Of a DNA stretch of 64,000 nucleotides, positions 49,707 to 61,861 are shown one piece after another. Position 1 is the stretch's first letter, and the number at the start of each line of letters is the position of its first letter. This DNA comes from Caprella mutica (lineage: Eukaryota > Arthropoda > Malacostraca > Amphipoda > Caprellidae): contig CANNZV010000255.1 in NCBI GenBank assembly GCA_947561585.1, positions 186,001 to 250,000 on the forward strand, written 5' to 3'. The notes beneath the pieces are model-generated. The model had not been told where the DNA came from, did no database searches, and saw only the letters and a list, made by a program, of their open reading frames with translations. Made by a program: the position numbers and the translations under genes.

Positions 49707-50884
49707 CTTTAGGAAGCAATTTCACTTCCTTTCTAATTTCATGTACTGTAACACACATTGAATCCACCCAATATTTTCCTATTCATTCACATTGGTTCTT
49801 AATAGAAGTATCCAAACTTCTGTATTTCTTTATCTAACTTCTATAGAAAACAGTAGCAGAAATTACTGCTTAACTAATGTTCTGTCTAGGCAGATCTACT
49901 AAAACACCACTTAGTTGGACTACTATGTCCAAGTCTACTTCTAGTCCAACTATGACTACAATGTCATAGTTGTATTCTACTATGGTAACCGGAAACAGCA
50001 CATTTTCTAACTTGAGTTTGTTAAGAAACTTCTACCAACTAAACAACTATTGTTAAATCAGATGAGAGTTAGAGTTAAAACGCACGCATATACCATTTAA
50101 AAGAACACCTATTAATTGAATAACCATACCTAGTTATATTACTACCATTTAAAAAAATGAAAAATGCAGATTCTCGCAGAATAAAACAACATTATCACCG
50201 TGAAACTCTGAACAGCTAAAAATGGAATTTCATAATTTAGAATAATGTATTTACATAATTTATATTTTTTATTGATATTTCAAATACAAAAGATCCTAAT
50301 TCGTTTCACGGTATCAAATATATTTATCATATAAAAATTGTAATATAGATAAGTAGCAGTTTATTAAAATGGTTTTGATGACACCACCGCTAAGAGAACT
50401 GCATGTCCAGTTGTCCACTGAAAGAAGTCACCATTTCACCACATTGCTTCAGCTCAATTCATGAAGAGGATCTGCGTAAAAATAAACATTCATATAGAGT
50501 ATATTATTTCTGGAAGTTTTTTTTAACTTTTATAAGCAAATATCACTAAGTGAATCAAATTATTGGAAAAAATATTATTTCTTCATTTTCATATTATTAT
50601 CTACATGAAAGATTGTGAAATTATAAAGCTCAAGAATTAAGATAAAAGTAAAAAGTGGCAAAATCAATTATCTCTAATGTTGTGATTTATTAATTTTAAT
50701 AATACCTATTGATAAATGAATAAGATACATAATTTGAAATTCAACAAAAAATGTATCCACTGCCATTGAATAAGCATGAATCTACATATTCATCAGCCTA
50801 CTATAATATTCATGACATGCATATTATATTGGGACAAATACTTAGATTAATTACATAACTATTATATATAACAGTAGCATAATA
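49707..50884. other. AT-rich DNA without a supported gene
   Basis: A short stretch at 49900-49990 (CTACTATGTCCAAGTCTACTTCTAGTCCAAC) is weakly repetitive. Nothing else was recognised. Confidence 0.55.
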
Positions 50885-51655
50885 CAGGTTTTTTTTACTT
50901 ATTTGTCCCGATTCTAAACTTGAATAACTATGCATCCAATTGGCCGATTTAAACAAATTAATTATTCAGGGTTGATAATATAAGCAACTACATTAATCTT
51001 TACAAAAATTCGTTATGCCCACCATTGGATTCAAAATTAATCTAAGACGCATCACAAAGTTAACCATAGCTGCAGATATCATTTCTTGAGAAACCTGATT
51101 AAACGCTATTGTAATGGCGGCTTTCAGATGATTTAACCTTTCATAGTTCTGTTTATTGACGAGTCTTTGATTAAAACCCAGGAAGAAAAAGTCCACCGGA
51201 CTCAAGTCAAGTGAGCGAGAAAGCCGGTAATAAGGTCTTACCGGCTTAATAAGGTCTTAATAATATTTCCAATCCCCCTGCCAGGGAACTTTTCATTCAA
51301 ATAGCTATGTCCTGACGTCCTTTTTGTGAGTGGGTGGGTGACTGACCAATGGGAAAAATTGTGGGCATTGATTCCCCCATCGATATGAAGTACTCCTTCA
51401 TCCGAAAAGAAGAGGAGTTTGATAAAATTGGCTCAACTTTTTACAAGCATCTTCAAAAACTTTAGAAGTTAATTTGCAGCCTACAATTTGAGAAAAAATA
51501 CTTTAATTCCAAAGGTATATATAGGGAACCTGTTTTACAAACCAAGTAAGACCACAAACAATGTGGAGTCGATTCAGACCAGGTTTGTGTAAATCAGCTA
51601 ATTGGATGCAAACTTATCCAACTTTAGAATCGGAAGAAATAAAAAACACACCCTG
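50885..51655 (-). mobile_element. Internally deleted mariner-like element
   Basis: The ends CAGGTTTTTTTTACTTATTTGTCCCGATTCTAAACTTG (left) and, reverse complemented, CAGGGTGTGTTTTTTATTTCTTCCGATTCTAAAGTTGG (right) pair over about 70 bp to GCATCCAATTGGCCGATTTA. The left flank is TA and the right CA, where TA duplication is expected. The interior carries transposase remnants on the minus strand. Confidence 0.82.
50993..51440 (-). pseudogene. Mariner/Tc1-type (IS630 superfamily) transposase remnant
   Basis: Reading the minus strand from about 51440, LLFFSDEGVLHIDGGINAHN and FSHWSVTHP match the first catalytic-acid block of this transposase type (FSDE-x-x-FHxxG-x-VN-x-HN-x-RYW). After about 100 bp of disrupted sequence with a local duplication (AATAAGGTCTTACCGGCTTAATAAGGTCTTA, 51225-51255), the last block follows: SPVDFFFLGF, AAITIAFNQVSQEM and AAMVNFVMRLRLIL, the usual C-terminus around the third catalytic acid. 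The N-terminal DNA-binding part and the block around the second catalytic acid are missing. It is dead. Confidence 0.82.
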
Positions 51656-53263
51656 CACTTCTATTCAATTGCAGTGGATGAACACATTGTACGACTTACC
51701 TCAGTGCGTTTGCAGTAGGGTTTGCCAATAATTCAGGAGTGATGCTGGGAGAAGTGTTCGGGGTCTTTGCAAAAAACCTCATCTGAAACGAAGTAAACCT
51801 TGCTGAGAACACCAGCTGAAAAAAGAGGTTATTCCAAAAGCATTTGTCAATGTATGTACATTTATTCGAATAGGAAAGATAACATGTTTATCATGATACA
51901 TTAATAAGCCAAATGCATTATAAACTACAATGATGTGCAATGTAAGGAAACAAATATTCTAGATTTAGAATATCGTTACTATTATTAATAACTGGAACTA
52001 TTTCATTGATGTAAATAATTTAGCTATACCTACCATTATATATATATTATAATCAACACAAACAACTTTGTAATAATGAGTTAAAACTAGAATATTATTT
52101 TAATTTCTTTAGTTTGTTGCTTTATAATAAATACATAAGTAGAGTGTCCCAGAAAAATGTGCCCACTCTTTTGAGAGCTTTTAATTTTGCTATTAAGTGA
52201 AAAAATAGAAAAAAATACAGAAACTCACGAGAAATTCTCAGAAAAACTTTCAATTCGGAAAGGACATGTGGCAATTAACAAATTTAAAGACAATTGTTTA
52301 ATTTGTTTTACAAAGGAAATCTTGCAAATACTTAATGACTATATTAAATTGCCCTTTTCCTATGGGATTGATAGTAAATTATCACCTATTTTCTAAGTAG
52401 ATGAGGCTTGTTAATAAACTTATCCCATAGAGCAAAATAAGTCTCCGGGTTCGTTACAATTGTTGTATTATCTTAACTTGAAGAGATTTAGAGGTAATTG
52501 ATTGAATTCTATTAAACTGACAAATGACTAAACGGTAAAAGTTTTTAGGAAGTAAATTAAACACAAGGAAGTTTTAAATGGGTGTACTTATATTAAAGTT
52601 CGAATAGTACAGAGTTCTAAGACTTACGCACAAGTCTTCAAATAACACAACACAAGTTTTAAATAAACTAGCGGTTGAGTAAACTTAAGGGTTTAAAATA
52701 AACAAGGGTCTGAGTTGCCAACTCACGAAACCCGTGGATGGACAAGTCCGACCGGACTTGGTCCGACCAACCAGTCTTCAAGAGACCATCGCGAACTATG
52801 AACACTTTAGTTAGGTGCCAATGGTATTTAAAGGATGAACTGGAGAGTCCAACCTTCCAGTGAGTGAATAAACTTCTGTTAAGGTACTGATAGTACTTTT
52901 CAAAGATGTTTTTCTACTCACTGCAGATAGAAATAACACACAATGCATTATTCAAATTTAACACGCTAGTGGTAATGGCTTTCTATACGATTAACATATA
53001 GATCGATCAGATTTACTAATAGTTCATTTTAGTGAAACCTGATTTACTAATAAACATCCAAATTTAAGCATACTATTTCAGAGTACTGTTTAACCTATAC
53101 ATGATCAGAAATGTTACAAGTTCCTAACTATTAATTAAGTATTTCAATTAGAATAATTGAAGTACTTACTTAATTCTTTTTAAATTAATTAAGTATTAAT
53201 TTCAATTCTATCTATAGAAAAAGAACTCAATATTCTAAGTTGTATAACTGATTTACAAAGTTC
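51656..53263. other. AT-rich DNA without a supported gene
   Basis: GAGTGTCCCAGAAAAATGTGCCCACTC at 52142-52168 resembles a mariner end, but no partner was seen. The 69-codon frame 52187-52396 behind it has no recognisable domain. A moderately GC-rich part at 52690-52860 shows no open frame of note. An inverted pair TTAATTAAGTATTTCAATTA / TAATTGAAGTACTTACTTAATT lies at about 53132-53176. Confidence 0.5.
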
Positions 53264-53371
53264 ATGAAGTTATATAACTTAGTACAAATTATAAAGTTAT
53301 ATTCTGAGTTACAAGTTATAGCTCTGGGTTACAAGTTATAAAGTTATGTTCTGAAGTTACAAGTTATATTA
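53264..53371. repeat. Degenerate minisatellite, GTTACAAGTTATAAAGTTAT
   Basis: Four to five units of 18-31 bp built on AAGTTATATTCTGAGTTAC. Confidence 0.75.
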
Positions 53372-54730
53372 GCGGCTTACATCAAAGCTATTCGTTTATA
53401 ATTATATTCGAGCTCCTAGCGAGAATAACATGACCATAAATTTAAATAGCATTTCCTTCTAATGAACAGTGTACAAGATTAAAAAGATTATGTCTGATTA
53501 AATGATTATCAAATTATAGAAATTGAAAGATTAAGTAAAGATACAAGTTCAGCGTATTAACAATCCTTCTATTGTTAATAGACTACATCACTGCACCAGA
53601 TCAGGAACTTTATGGTAATTCATTTGATATTTTAGGTTTATGTAGATTGGTGCACAAACCCATAGTAAAAAATTTGTACGAGTAATGGAGAACTGGTTCC
53701 TAAGACGTATTTGGTCAGAAAATATTGGAAAGGGATTTGATGTTTATTAGCCTACAAAAATCACTGATCTTTACCCATACATTTCTTTCGCTAATTAATC
53801 CTTTACTAGCTACATTGTACTTCTGTTTATTTCTTCATCACTAACTTATAGATCGATAAAAAATATTTTACCACGGGATTATTTTTATGGGATATCATGT
53901 ATATAAATAATTTAAGAGGATATTTAGAAAATTCACGCCAACTAAATAAAATAATGCAAAACAAAATAATGAATAATATTTGCTCAATAGAACAAAATTT
54001 ATTCTCTTAATCATTAATGAAATAACGTTAGGAAGCTACAAGCTAGTTAATATAGAATAGCTTACCCTGCAAGTTAGGAGACAGAGTCGTTCCTGATGAA
54101 GATGAAGGTAAGGATTACCTCTATAGCCCAGATCCTGTTAGGTCAGTCGAAGTGATAAACGGTATGAAATCCTTTTCACTTTTAGCTGGTGGAAAGAAAG
54201 ATTAGGTTACAATGGATTGATCAACTACAGTGAATGAATTGATTGATTGATCAACTTGTATAATACTCAATGATGATTATTCAAATGTTATTCAAAAACA
54301 GATACCTGTAATATCTATATCTATAGCTAGCAACAGGGCCTCATCTTAGTTTACTGCCAGAGTTGGTAACATTTGAGTGACACTAGCAGATATGAAGAAC
54401 TTCACCCAGTAGATTATCCCTGAGTTACTTTAGAAATTTACAGTCACCATCTGATTGGGGATGAGACAAACAGAAATTAACGAGAAAAAACAATTAGCTA
54501 TGTCATATTTTTTAATTGATTATAGGATAAGTTGACTAATGATTTGATGGAAAATTATTCTTGACTATCAAGTATAGGAACATTAGAAATATGATGAATC
54601 TACATTTGTGAGGTCTACATTTCTACAACCAGCTGGCCAGTCTTCCATTTGGCAGGTGAGTTTAAGAGAATAATATTGAGCACTTCAAATGCAAATGGAG
54701 AAAAATATCTGATATTTTTCCTATGCCACT
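53372..54730. other. AT-rich DNA without a supported gene
   Basis: No gene, element end or clear tandem array was recognised. Confidence 0.6.
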
Positions 54731-55502
54731 AATACAATGTTATTTTGGAGAGAATTCATGATGTTTTGGTTATTTTGAAAGAAAATTTAGCTTTACTTGA
54801 GAGAAAACTTGACTTTCTTAGAAAAACCTTTCTGTAGAATATACTATTGATGATGTTGAGGGGACGAAATACACAATATTTCTACGTAAGACAGGAAAGT
54901 AATCATTGTAGGGTGAAAATATTAAGCTTTTGAATACCGGTCACCACATTTAAGATAGGTATTTTTAAGAAGAGAGGTTTGGCTATCAGGTGGGAGATTT
55001 TTACTTGAGAACAATTTCGTTACATTTGTACGGTACTTTACATAAATTTATTCTCAAGAGTGTTCAGCTAAATGGGTGACTTAGTCCAAAATTTGAAATA
55101 TAATAAATGAGTAGTTAAGCATGTAAATAAGTGAAATAATCCAAAAATTGTGCATCAGAAGAGAATACTTTTCATTTACCCATTAAGCTTGGGACTTTCC
55201 TGACATAGGGTCTCAAAGTTAAATCCTGGTTCTTTAACTTTAAGCAACTTTTCATAAGAAAAAGTCTATCCTGCTGAACCTTATATATTCTAAATGGTTG
55301 CTTATTGAAAGAAGTGCAATAACTCATCACATATGTTTTAATTTATTGATTTTATGAGCGCTTTGAAGCTATAATATTAATTATGGTTTCTGTGGTTTGA
55401 GGCTGAAGTTAGTTAAGTGTGCTGCAATATGACATCCTAGTTTTAGGCTAACTGAATATATTTTAAGTTCTTTTCTTACTAATAGGCAATATTTGAAGTA
55501 AT
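54731..55502. other. Start of the repeat mosaic
   Basis: TGTTATTTTGGAGAGAATTCATGATG at about 54737 is related to GTTATTTGAGAGAATTTATGATAATATC at 63283 and, inverted, to 59730-59790. Otherwise featureless. Confidence 0.45.
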
Positions 55503-55627
55503 AGGGTACTCACACACTACAAGCGAAGGGAGTTCCGCTCTGCTTGCAGTATGACCTGCCCAGCATCTCTGCATATGAAAACCAATCAACATTAATGGTG
55601 CTCTGCCTGTATTGTGTATGTACCCTA
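55503..55627. mobile_element. Decayed relative of the 41843-41984 MITE
   Basis: TAGGGTACTCACACACTACAAGCG at the left and GTGTATGTACCCTA at the right form a short inverted pair, and GGGTNCNNNCACACTACAAGCG matches the end of the 41.8-kb palindrome. The long arms are no longer recognisable. No target duplication. Confidence 0.55.
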
Positions 55628-56149
55628 ACGCAGTAGCAATATTATGGCACCCTAACTGACTATGCTCTCAAACCACATTAACACTCATAAAATACATATC
55701 TTCAACAGGCGATGTAGAATCAATGAAACGGAACCTTTTCATTTACAAATTGCCCTTGATGACGTTATAATGTCTTTGGGTGAACATCTCGTCACTATCA
55801 AATGACCTGAAGTAGGGAGAGGAATAAATAGCCTTTGGAATTAATAGCCTCTCTTAACTTAACATTAAAAATTTGTGAACAATATTCTACCATTTATATT
55901 TGCTTCAGTTTCAGTGTATTTCAGAGATTCTACAAACAGGTCTAGACACCCATAAAATTAATAAATCTTAATCCAGTAAAATCACTTATCATCATAAGCA
56001 ATATTTTAGAATAAATTCAGTTCAGCAGGATTCAGAATTTCTTGAATAAAGGTGCTTACAATTAAAAGGTCTGCAATATACCTGAGTGGTGGGTTCCTAA
56101 AATAATCAGAACAGCCCAGAATAACAGGATGGTTATGACAGACTAATAT
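55628..56149. other. AT-rich DNA without a supported gene
   Basis: Nothing was recognised. Confidence 0.55.
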
Positions 56150-56330
56150 GGTCAGACTGCAGAAACTGGTTAAGTGCTATAGAATTTTTTATATTCCTTT
56201 TGTTCTCAAAATGTCCCATATTTTTTGCAGACTGGCTTAATATATATTTACTGAAAAGTAAGAACAGAAGCCAAAATGGAGGATTTCTTGGAGAAAACTT
56301 TACAAGGCAATTACTGCAGTCTGGATAGAA
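56150..56330. repeat. Mosaic repeat segment bounded by CAGWCTG motifs
   Basis: It runs from CAGACTGCAGAAACTGGTTAAGTG through GCAGACTGGCTTA to TGCAGTCTGGATAG. Its second half (56240-56320) is the reverse complement of 62626-62700 (TCTCCAAGAAATCCTC, ATTTTGGCTTCTGTTCT). Confidence 0.75.
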
Positions 56331-56365
56331 TGTTTAGTGTGAGAGACTCCTATTTTGACATCTGA

Positions 56366-56905
56366 GCTGCAGCGGCGCCCGTTCTGACCTCTAGAAAGGC
56401 GGCAGCGCCCGTTCTGACCTCTAGAAAAGGCGGCAGCGCCCGTTCTGACCCCTTGAAAGGCGGCAGCGCCCGTTCTGACCTCTTGAAAGGCGGCAGCGCC
56501 CGTTCTGACCTCTTGAAAGGCGGCAGCGCCCGTTCTGACCTCTTGAAAGGCGGCAGCGCCCGTTCTGACCTCTTGAAAGGCGGCAGCGCCCGTTCTGACC
56601 TCTTGAAAGGCGGCAGCGCCCGTTCTGACCTCTTGAAAGGCGGCAGCGCCCGTTCTGACCTCTTGAAAGGCGGCAGCGCCCGTTCTGACCTCTTGAAGGG
56701 CGGCAGCGCCCGTTCTGACCTCTTGAAAGGCGGCAGCGCCCGTTCTGACCTCTTGAAAGGCGGCAGCGCCTGTTCTGACCTCTTGAAAGGCGGCAGCGCC
56801 TGTTCTGACCTCTTGAAAGGTGGCAGCGCCTGTTCTGACCTCTTGAAAGGTGGCAGCGCCTGTTCTGACCTTTGAGAGGCGCCTGTTCTGACTTCTGAGC
56901 GGCGG
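56366..56905. repeat. 30-bp GC-rich minisatellite, about 18 units
   Basis: Unit CGGCAGCGCCCGTTCTGACCTCTTGAAAGG, near perfect from 56459 to 56760, with C-to-T variants (GCGCCTGTTC) shared by the last units and shortened edge units at both ends. The 30-bp period keeps several frames open on both strands (GGSARSDLLK on plus, EVRTGAAAFQ on minus), giving frames of 140 and 202 codons. I see no promoter, start context or flanking coding for either and treat both as array artefacts. Confidence 0.95.
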
Positions 56906-56934
56906 CATAGTTTAAGAATTAAACAATGGTAGTA

Positions 56935-57693
56935 CAGGGTGTCTGCAAGAAAAGTAATAGATTAAAAATGGTTAAATTAAAAAACCTCTTAGTGGTAGAA
57001 GATTGAAATAGGTTTAATATTAAAGATAAGAATTCAAAGTTTTATTTTATAAAAGACTACCACCAAACTCAATAAAGATGAAAAACCTTATTTTGTCACA
57101 TTCAGTATAGAGAATTATAGCATAGGTTAACAAAAAAGTAGCCAATTTAAAAGGGCTGTAATTTGTAAACTATTTCAGCTATATGTACAACTGAAATAGG
57201 TTTCACCTAAAAGAGAAGAATCTTAAATTTATTTTGATATCATTCATTCATATGTAAACTGTTTATAGGCTCATCTATAGAGCTTTAATATCATTTAGCG
57301 GTTTATTATCCCCAAGAAAGACACAATTAACAGTGAAACAGAGAAAACTTATCCTTTTATAATGTTTAAAAATGGATCCGTGATAACTATAATTTACTGA
57401 TTTTAGGAATGACATTATGTTAAAATTATGAAATTATGTTAAGTGGAATGTCCACTTATTTATTTGATACACACGTTTTAAATGGAATACGATCATGAAC
57501 CCATGCTAATACTCTACACAAAATTTGATTAAAAATCAATTTTAGTCTTGGATAAGATTATTGAGTTTGGTGGTGGTGAAATAAAATAAAACTTTGAATT
57601 TTCTTCTTCAAAATGAAACCTATGTAAATCTTCTAGCAATATTAGTTAACAAATTATAACAATTTTAAATCCGCTACTTTTTTGCACACCCTG
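56935..57693. mobile_element. Mariner-type MITE with about 150-bp inverted termini
   Basis: The ends CAGGGTGTCTGCAAGAAAAGTAATAGATT and, reverse complemented, CAGGGTGTGCAAAAAAGTAGCGGATT are flanked by TA on both sides (56933-56934, 57694-57695). Similarity continues inward through AGAATTCAAAGTTTTATTTTAT and ACCACCAAACTCAATAA (57056-57080 and inverted near 57558-57600). Non-coding. CAGGGTGT with TA duplication fits the Tc1/mariner group. Confidence 0.88.
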
Positions 57694-57870
57694 TATATAC
57701 ATTGGATTCTAGTACAGTAAGTCATAAAAACAATTACTAAATGACCTCCATATATAATAAATCTTCATTCCTATCTGCCACTCAGATTCTGCATAATGTG
57801 TCTCCTGACTATCAGTCCTCAAGAGATTTTATTTCGACTTTGACATTTTGTCAAGAGTCTCAGCAGCAGA

Positions 57871-58012
57871 TTGAGAATCTCCCTCAGCTAAATTAATTAA
57901 TGTTAACATAGGAATTGATTCAAAATCTCTCTCAGCTAAGTTAATGATAACATAGGAATTGATTCAAAATCTCCCTCAGCTAAATTAATGATGACAGGAA
58001 TTAATTCAAGAT
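57871..58012. repeat. 45-48 bp tandem repeat, three units
   Basis: CATAGGAATTGATTCAAAATCTCCCTCAGCTAAATTAATGATAA-type units; single units (GAATTAATTCCTATGTTACC) are scattered over 57.9-62.4 kb on both strands. Confidence 0.85.
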
Positions 58013-60760
58013 GCATATCTCCTAGTACTAGACTCCTCCAGAGATCTGAAATTTCTAGAATTGGGTTTAGATTTGTCCTAGAGAATCTTGGGGAAAATGT
58101 TGCAAATTCTGCAGACTGGCTTATCAGACAGAACGTACAGTGGTGCAACGTACTGCTACTTTCATACGCCGCTATGCTTATAGATTTGTATCAAAAGCTG
58201 AAATTAACATCTGAACATACTTGAGTTATAAGCTACATATAGATATAAGTAGGTAACTATCGGACTCAGAGACTCTTGAGTTTTGATCATTTTTAATATA
58301 AGCCAATGAATTGACTGTAACATAATAACAAGGGATAAAAGGAGTCATTTTAAGTAGTTTTTCAGGAATACCATTAGTTTTGGAAACTCTGTTTACAAAA
58401 TATTACCAGAAACCAGTCTGTACTTGGTGCAAAAAATTCCATAGACTTTTTAAAAAAGCTGAAAAATCCACCAATTTTTCAAAAATTTGGCTACTCCACA
58501 AACATTTTTCCAATTTATCTAGAATGGAAAACTCAAATTCTAACAGAGTTACTCATGAAAACTCAACTGCAGATTTTATTAATTATTAATCGTGCAGAGT
58601 ATTAGTAAAGTTTGTAACATGCATAATTCAATTTTTTCATATAATATGAAATATATAACTGATTTTTACATAGTTAAAAAGAGATAATGTGTAGTTTCTG
58701 CAGAGTTGTCTTTGGGATGAGTTCTCTTATAGTTGATTTTGAATCTCTAACAGAGTTACTAGTCAATCAGAAGAGAGTTATTTATCAACCGAAAATTAGT
58801 GGTAACACTAACATAGGAATAATTAATAAATAGCTTAATCCACCGACTTTGCTATAATATTATTTTCAAAGAGGAAAAATTACACTGACATGTTGGTGCA
58901 ATTTACAATATAATGCAGTCTGGAATTCAGATATTTCTAAAACACCACGAAATAAAGTTTATAGTAGGTTAGGATATACTTTCGATCTGAATATAGCTTA
59001 AATAGGCTTATAGCCTATCAAGTTTGGGGGGTATGGAGAGCTGACAGACAGGAAAGGTACATATATTTGCAGTTTGTTTATCATGTATAATACCTATATC
59101 TCCGATTGATTCATGCATACTAAATGTTGAAATTACCTATGAGAAATCTGATGGAAAAATTTAGAAGTCAGCTAAAAGGTGTAAAACAGTGTACCTACAA
59201 TGCTATGGTCTAGTCTGCAGAAGAAGTTACCTCGAGGCTCAAGTCTCAGCAAATACTTATATGATCCCACTCTGGAAAAAATGGTCTTTTCTGATGGATT
59301 AATTACTCTGTTGGAGTTTAGCAAACCTTAAAATACAGTAATAAATTAATAAGGATCTGTATAATCCGCAGCATTTAGCCTCTAAAATTCATCTGTTAGC
59401 CTAAGTTATTTCAAGGTCTCGATATAAGTTATATTGAGACCTTGAAATTAGTCTCCTGAATTATCCGGCGACAATTTTCAAATTAAATTATTTAAATCCT
59501 ATGTTTGCATCATTACATCATTTACATGTAATTATTGGAGAGTATTTTAAATTCTTTGTACTTTTAGAGAGAAATTTGAAAATCTTTGGAGACAAATTGC
59601 CCCAAAAATCAAATATATCAATATATCTGGAGAGTGAAGACTGATTGTGCATGATTTGCAGACTGGGATACGTTAACCTATCTATCTAGGGGCCAAATAA
59701 TAGTAATATAGTAATTCTCCTCTCACCAAATGAAAAAAAATCTCTCCAAAATGATCAAACTATCATAAATTCTCTCTAAAATAACATTGTAACATGGGAA
59801 ATAAATCCAGATAATTGGAAATTTCTCGCCGTTTACAATTAAAGGGCTCGAAATAGCTGTCACAAACTCGCAATTAAAATGGAGAGAAAGGACATGCTTT
59901 CTTTCCTTGCCTAGGGAGCCTAGGGGCAGCTAAGGGGCCAAGTTAATGCCAGACTGCAGAATATGGAACATTTTTCCAAGACTCTCTGCATGAGATCATG
60001 AATTAATTCCTATGTTACCATTAATTTTGCTGCAGATATTCTGATACTGCTGATGAGAGTCACAGAGTAACTCTCTCTCAAATCAAAATTTAAAAATCTC
60101 TGTGGGAGAAGAGACACATTATGCAGACTGGTGTTAATGTAATAAAAAATGTCCAAACTAGACATTTTAATGGAGAGTTTGTGACAGTTGTTTTGAACTT
60201 TTGAGCCATGTCTCAGAGGGTCTGAGGCTGGAAAAGTTTCACAAAAAATCTGAGCCAAGCCCAGTCTGTATTTGGTGCACAAAATCCCACGGACTTTTTC
60301 AAAAAGCTGAAAAAATCCACCATAAATTTCCAGTAATTTGGCTGATCCACAAACATTTTCCTAATTTATACACCAAAAATTAATGGTAACATAGCAATAA
60401 TTAGCAAAAAAATTTATCACGAAATACAGACTGGAGCCAAGCCAATTTGGCTCATTTTATGAAGGTTTCAAGCCAAAATTATTAAATTAACATGGGAACA
60501 TAGGAATTAATTCAAAATTTAAAGTCAATTAGACATATGGTCATACCTAACTCCTAGCTGCAGAGAATGGTTATTGAGTCGCCAATATATCTTTTTTTTT
60601 CAAAAATGAGTCAACAAAAACTAGTAATGCAGTCACCAGTCATCAAAATTTAATTCAAATTTTGTAAGTTGACAGTCATCAATACCTATATTATTATACC
60701 TACCCAATTATCAAAAGTAAATATACTACATACCTTAATATATAATTGAGACTTAAGAGC
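58013..60760. other. Mosaic of one repeat family, both orientations
   Basis: Blocks recur in scrambled order. 58405-58530 and 60258-60375 are direct copies (CCAGTCTGTATTTGGTGCA, AAAGCTGAAAAATCCACCA, CCACAAACATTTTTCC). CTGCATAATGTGTCTC at 57789 is inverted at 60106. 60190-60250 is inverted at about 62515-62580. GCAGWCTGG-type motifs sit at or near block borders. No gene; short frames such as 58380-58589 fall in the copies and are not conserved between them. Confidence 0.65.
59408..59449. repeat. Hairpin with 13-bp perfect stem
   Basis: ATTTCAAGGTCTC and GAGACCTTGAAAT face each other across about 16 bp (GATATAAGTTATATT). Confidence 0.9.
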
Positions 60761-60868
60761 ATATCAGCTAATCAGAGAGAGGCATACAACTGATACCAGC
60801 CAATCAGAGAGCGTGAGAGAGGCATACAACTGATACCAGCCAATCACAGAGAGCCTGAGAGAGGCATA
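60761..60868. repeat. 40-bp tandem repeat, 2.5 units
   Basis: GGCATACAACTGATACCAGCCAATCA starts at 60781 and 60821; a partial unit precedes and follows. Confidence 0.9.
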
Positions 60869-61093
60869 CTTTCTTTCATAGTTAATTATTTTTATTTTCC
60901 ATTAATTAGTCACCATGTATAAGAGTATGTCAGTTAAGGGGACCGTCCGTAAATTTTGTAAACAAATTTATAAATAAAGCTACGGTTATGAAACTTAGTT
61001 CCTAAATATAAAATTGAATAATATTATGTTTTTGTTCTTGGCCTTTTTTGATTAGACGCATAGAAAACAAGTTATTCGAATTTCGAACTGGGA

Positions 61094-61403
61094 ATTCAAA
61101 CATGTACTTCTAATACAGTTTTGTAGCTACGGGTTTGCGGTTTTTTTCATTCGATTCTCCTGGTGATTCTCTACAAAAGCCCGAGGATCGATTTATGAAT
61201 TTCGAATTAGTTTACGAAAAATTAGATTTTTCGTGAAAAAACTAAAATTTTCAAAAAAAAAAAATATATATTTCTAAAAAAAAATTATATTTCGAAATTC
61301 AAAAATCGATCCTCGGGCTTTTGTAGAGAATTACCAGGAGAATCGAATGAAAAAACCGCAAACCCGTAGCTACAAAACTGTATTAGAAGTACATGTTTGA
61401 ATA
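61094..61403. repeat. Large internal palindrome of the TTAA-type element
   Basis: ATTCAAACATGTACTTCTAATACAG...GATCGATTT (to about 61196) pairs with 61293-61403 almost perfectly across an A/T-rich centre. Arms are about 100 bp. Confidence 0.92.
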
Positions 61404-61609
61404 CCAAAAAGTTAGTAATTTTTCAACTGCAAGAAAAATGAGTTCAAAGTTTTTATTTGGACTATGTATGGCACTAAATCCCCGCAGGGCGAAGTGCCCC
61501 GCTATTACTACTCAAAGGTAGTGGGTATCACTGGGCGCCACCCAGCTCTCTGTAGTAAAGTTTTACATAGCCAAACAACAACCGCTACAGAAAAAAAAAC
61601 GAACACCCT

Positions 61610-61861
61610 TCAATATCCTCCGGGTTGATAGTCATGGGAGGGTCCAGCCTCATCACGCCGACGTTGCTTCGGTGTCATCTTTGCTGGTGTACTAGCCTCA
61701 CTATTCCTTCTCTTCAGAGTTGTCTTTTCAGTAGAAAGACCCAGACGTGTCAAAAGAAAGCCATGAACATTACCAAAGTTATGAACAAGAGCTGTATCAG
61801 TAGTGACGAACTGAACTCTGTCGAGATTAGCGTCCTTCACTTTAAGAACTCTCGTCCACAA
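61610..61861 (-). pseudogene. Open frame of unknown function in the TTAA-type element
   Basis: About 83 codons of balanced composition (words LKVKDANLDRVQFVTTDT, LVHNFGNVHGFLLTRLG, ending AKMTPKQRRRDEAGPSHD with a short PGGY tail). There is no ATG at the head; the frame simply opens there, so it is the 3' part of a longer gene. The basic stretch followed by a flexible tail looks like a real protein C-terminus. It may be the element's own gene; I recognise no family. The larger part is missing or replaced by the palindrome. Confidence 0.5.

Noticed and set aside
52142..52168. GAGTGTCCCAGAAAAATGTG, mariner-like terminus
   Set aside because: No partner end within several kilobases; short match only.
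56366..56905. Resemblance to a CRISPR array
   Set aside because: Units abut with no unique spacers, and the context is a eukaryotic nuclear genome.
56300..56908. Open frames of 202 codons (minus) and 140 codons (plus)
   Set aside because: Both exist only because the 30-bp array is a multiple of three; no start context, no sequence beyond the repeat.
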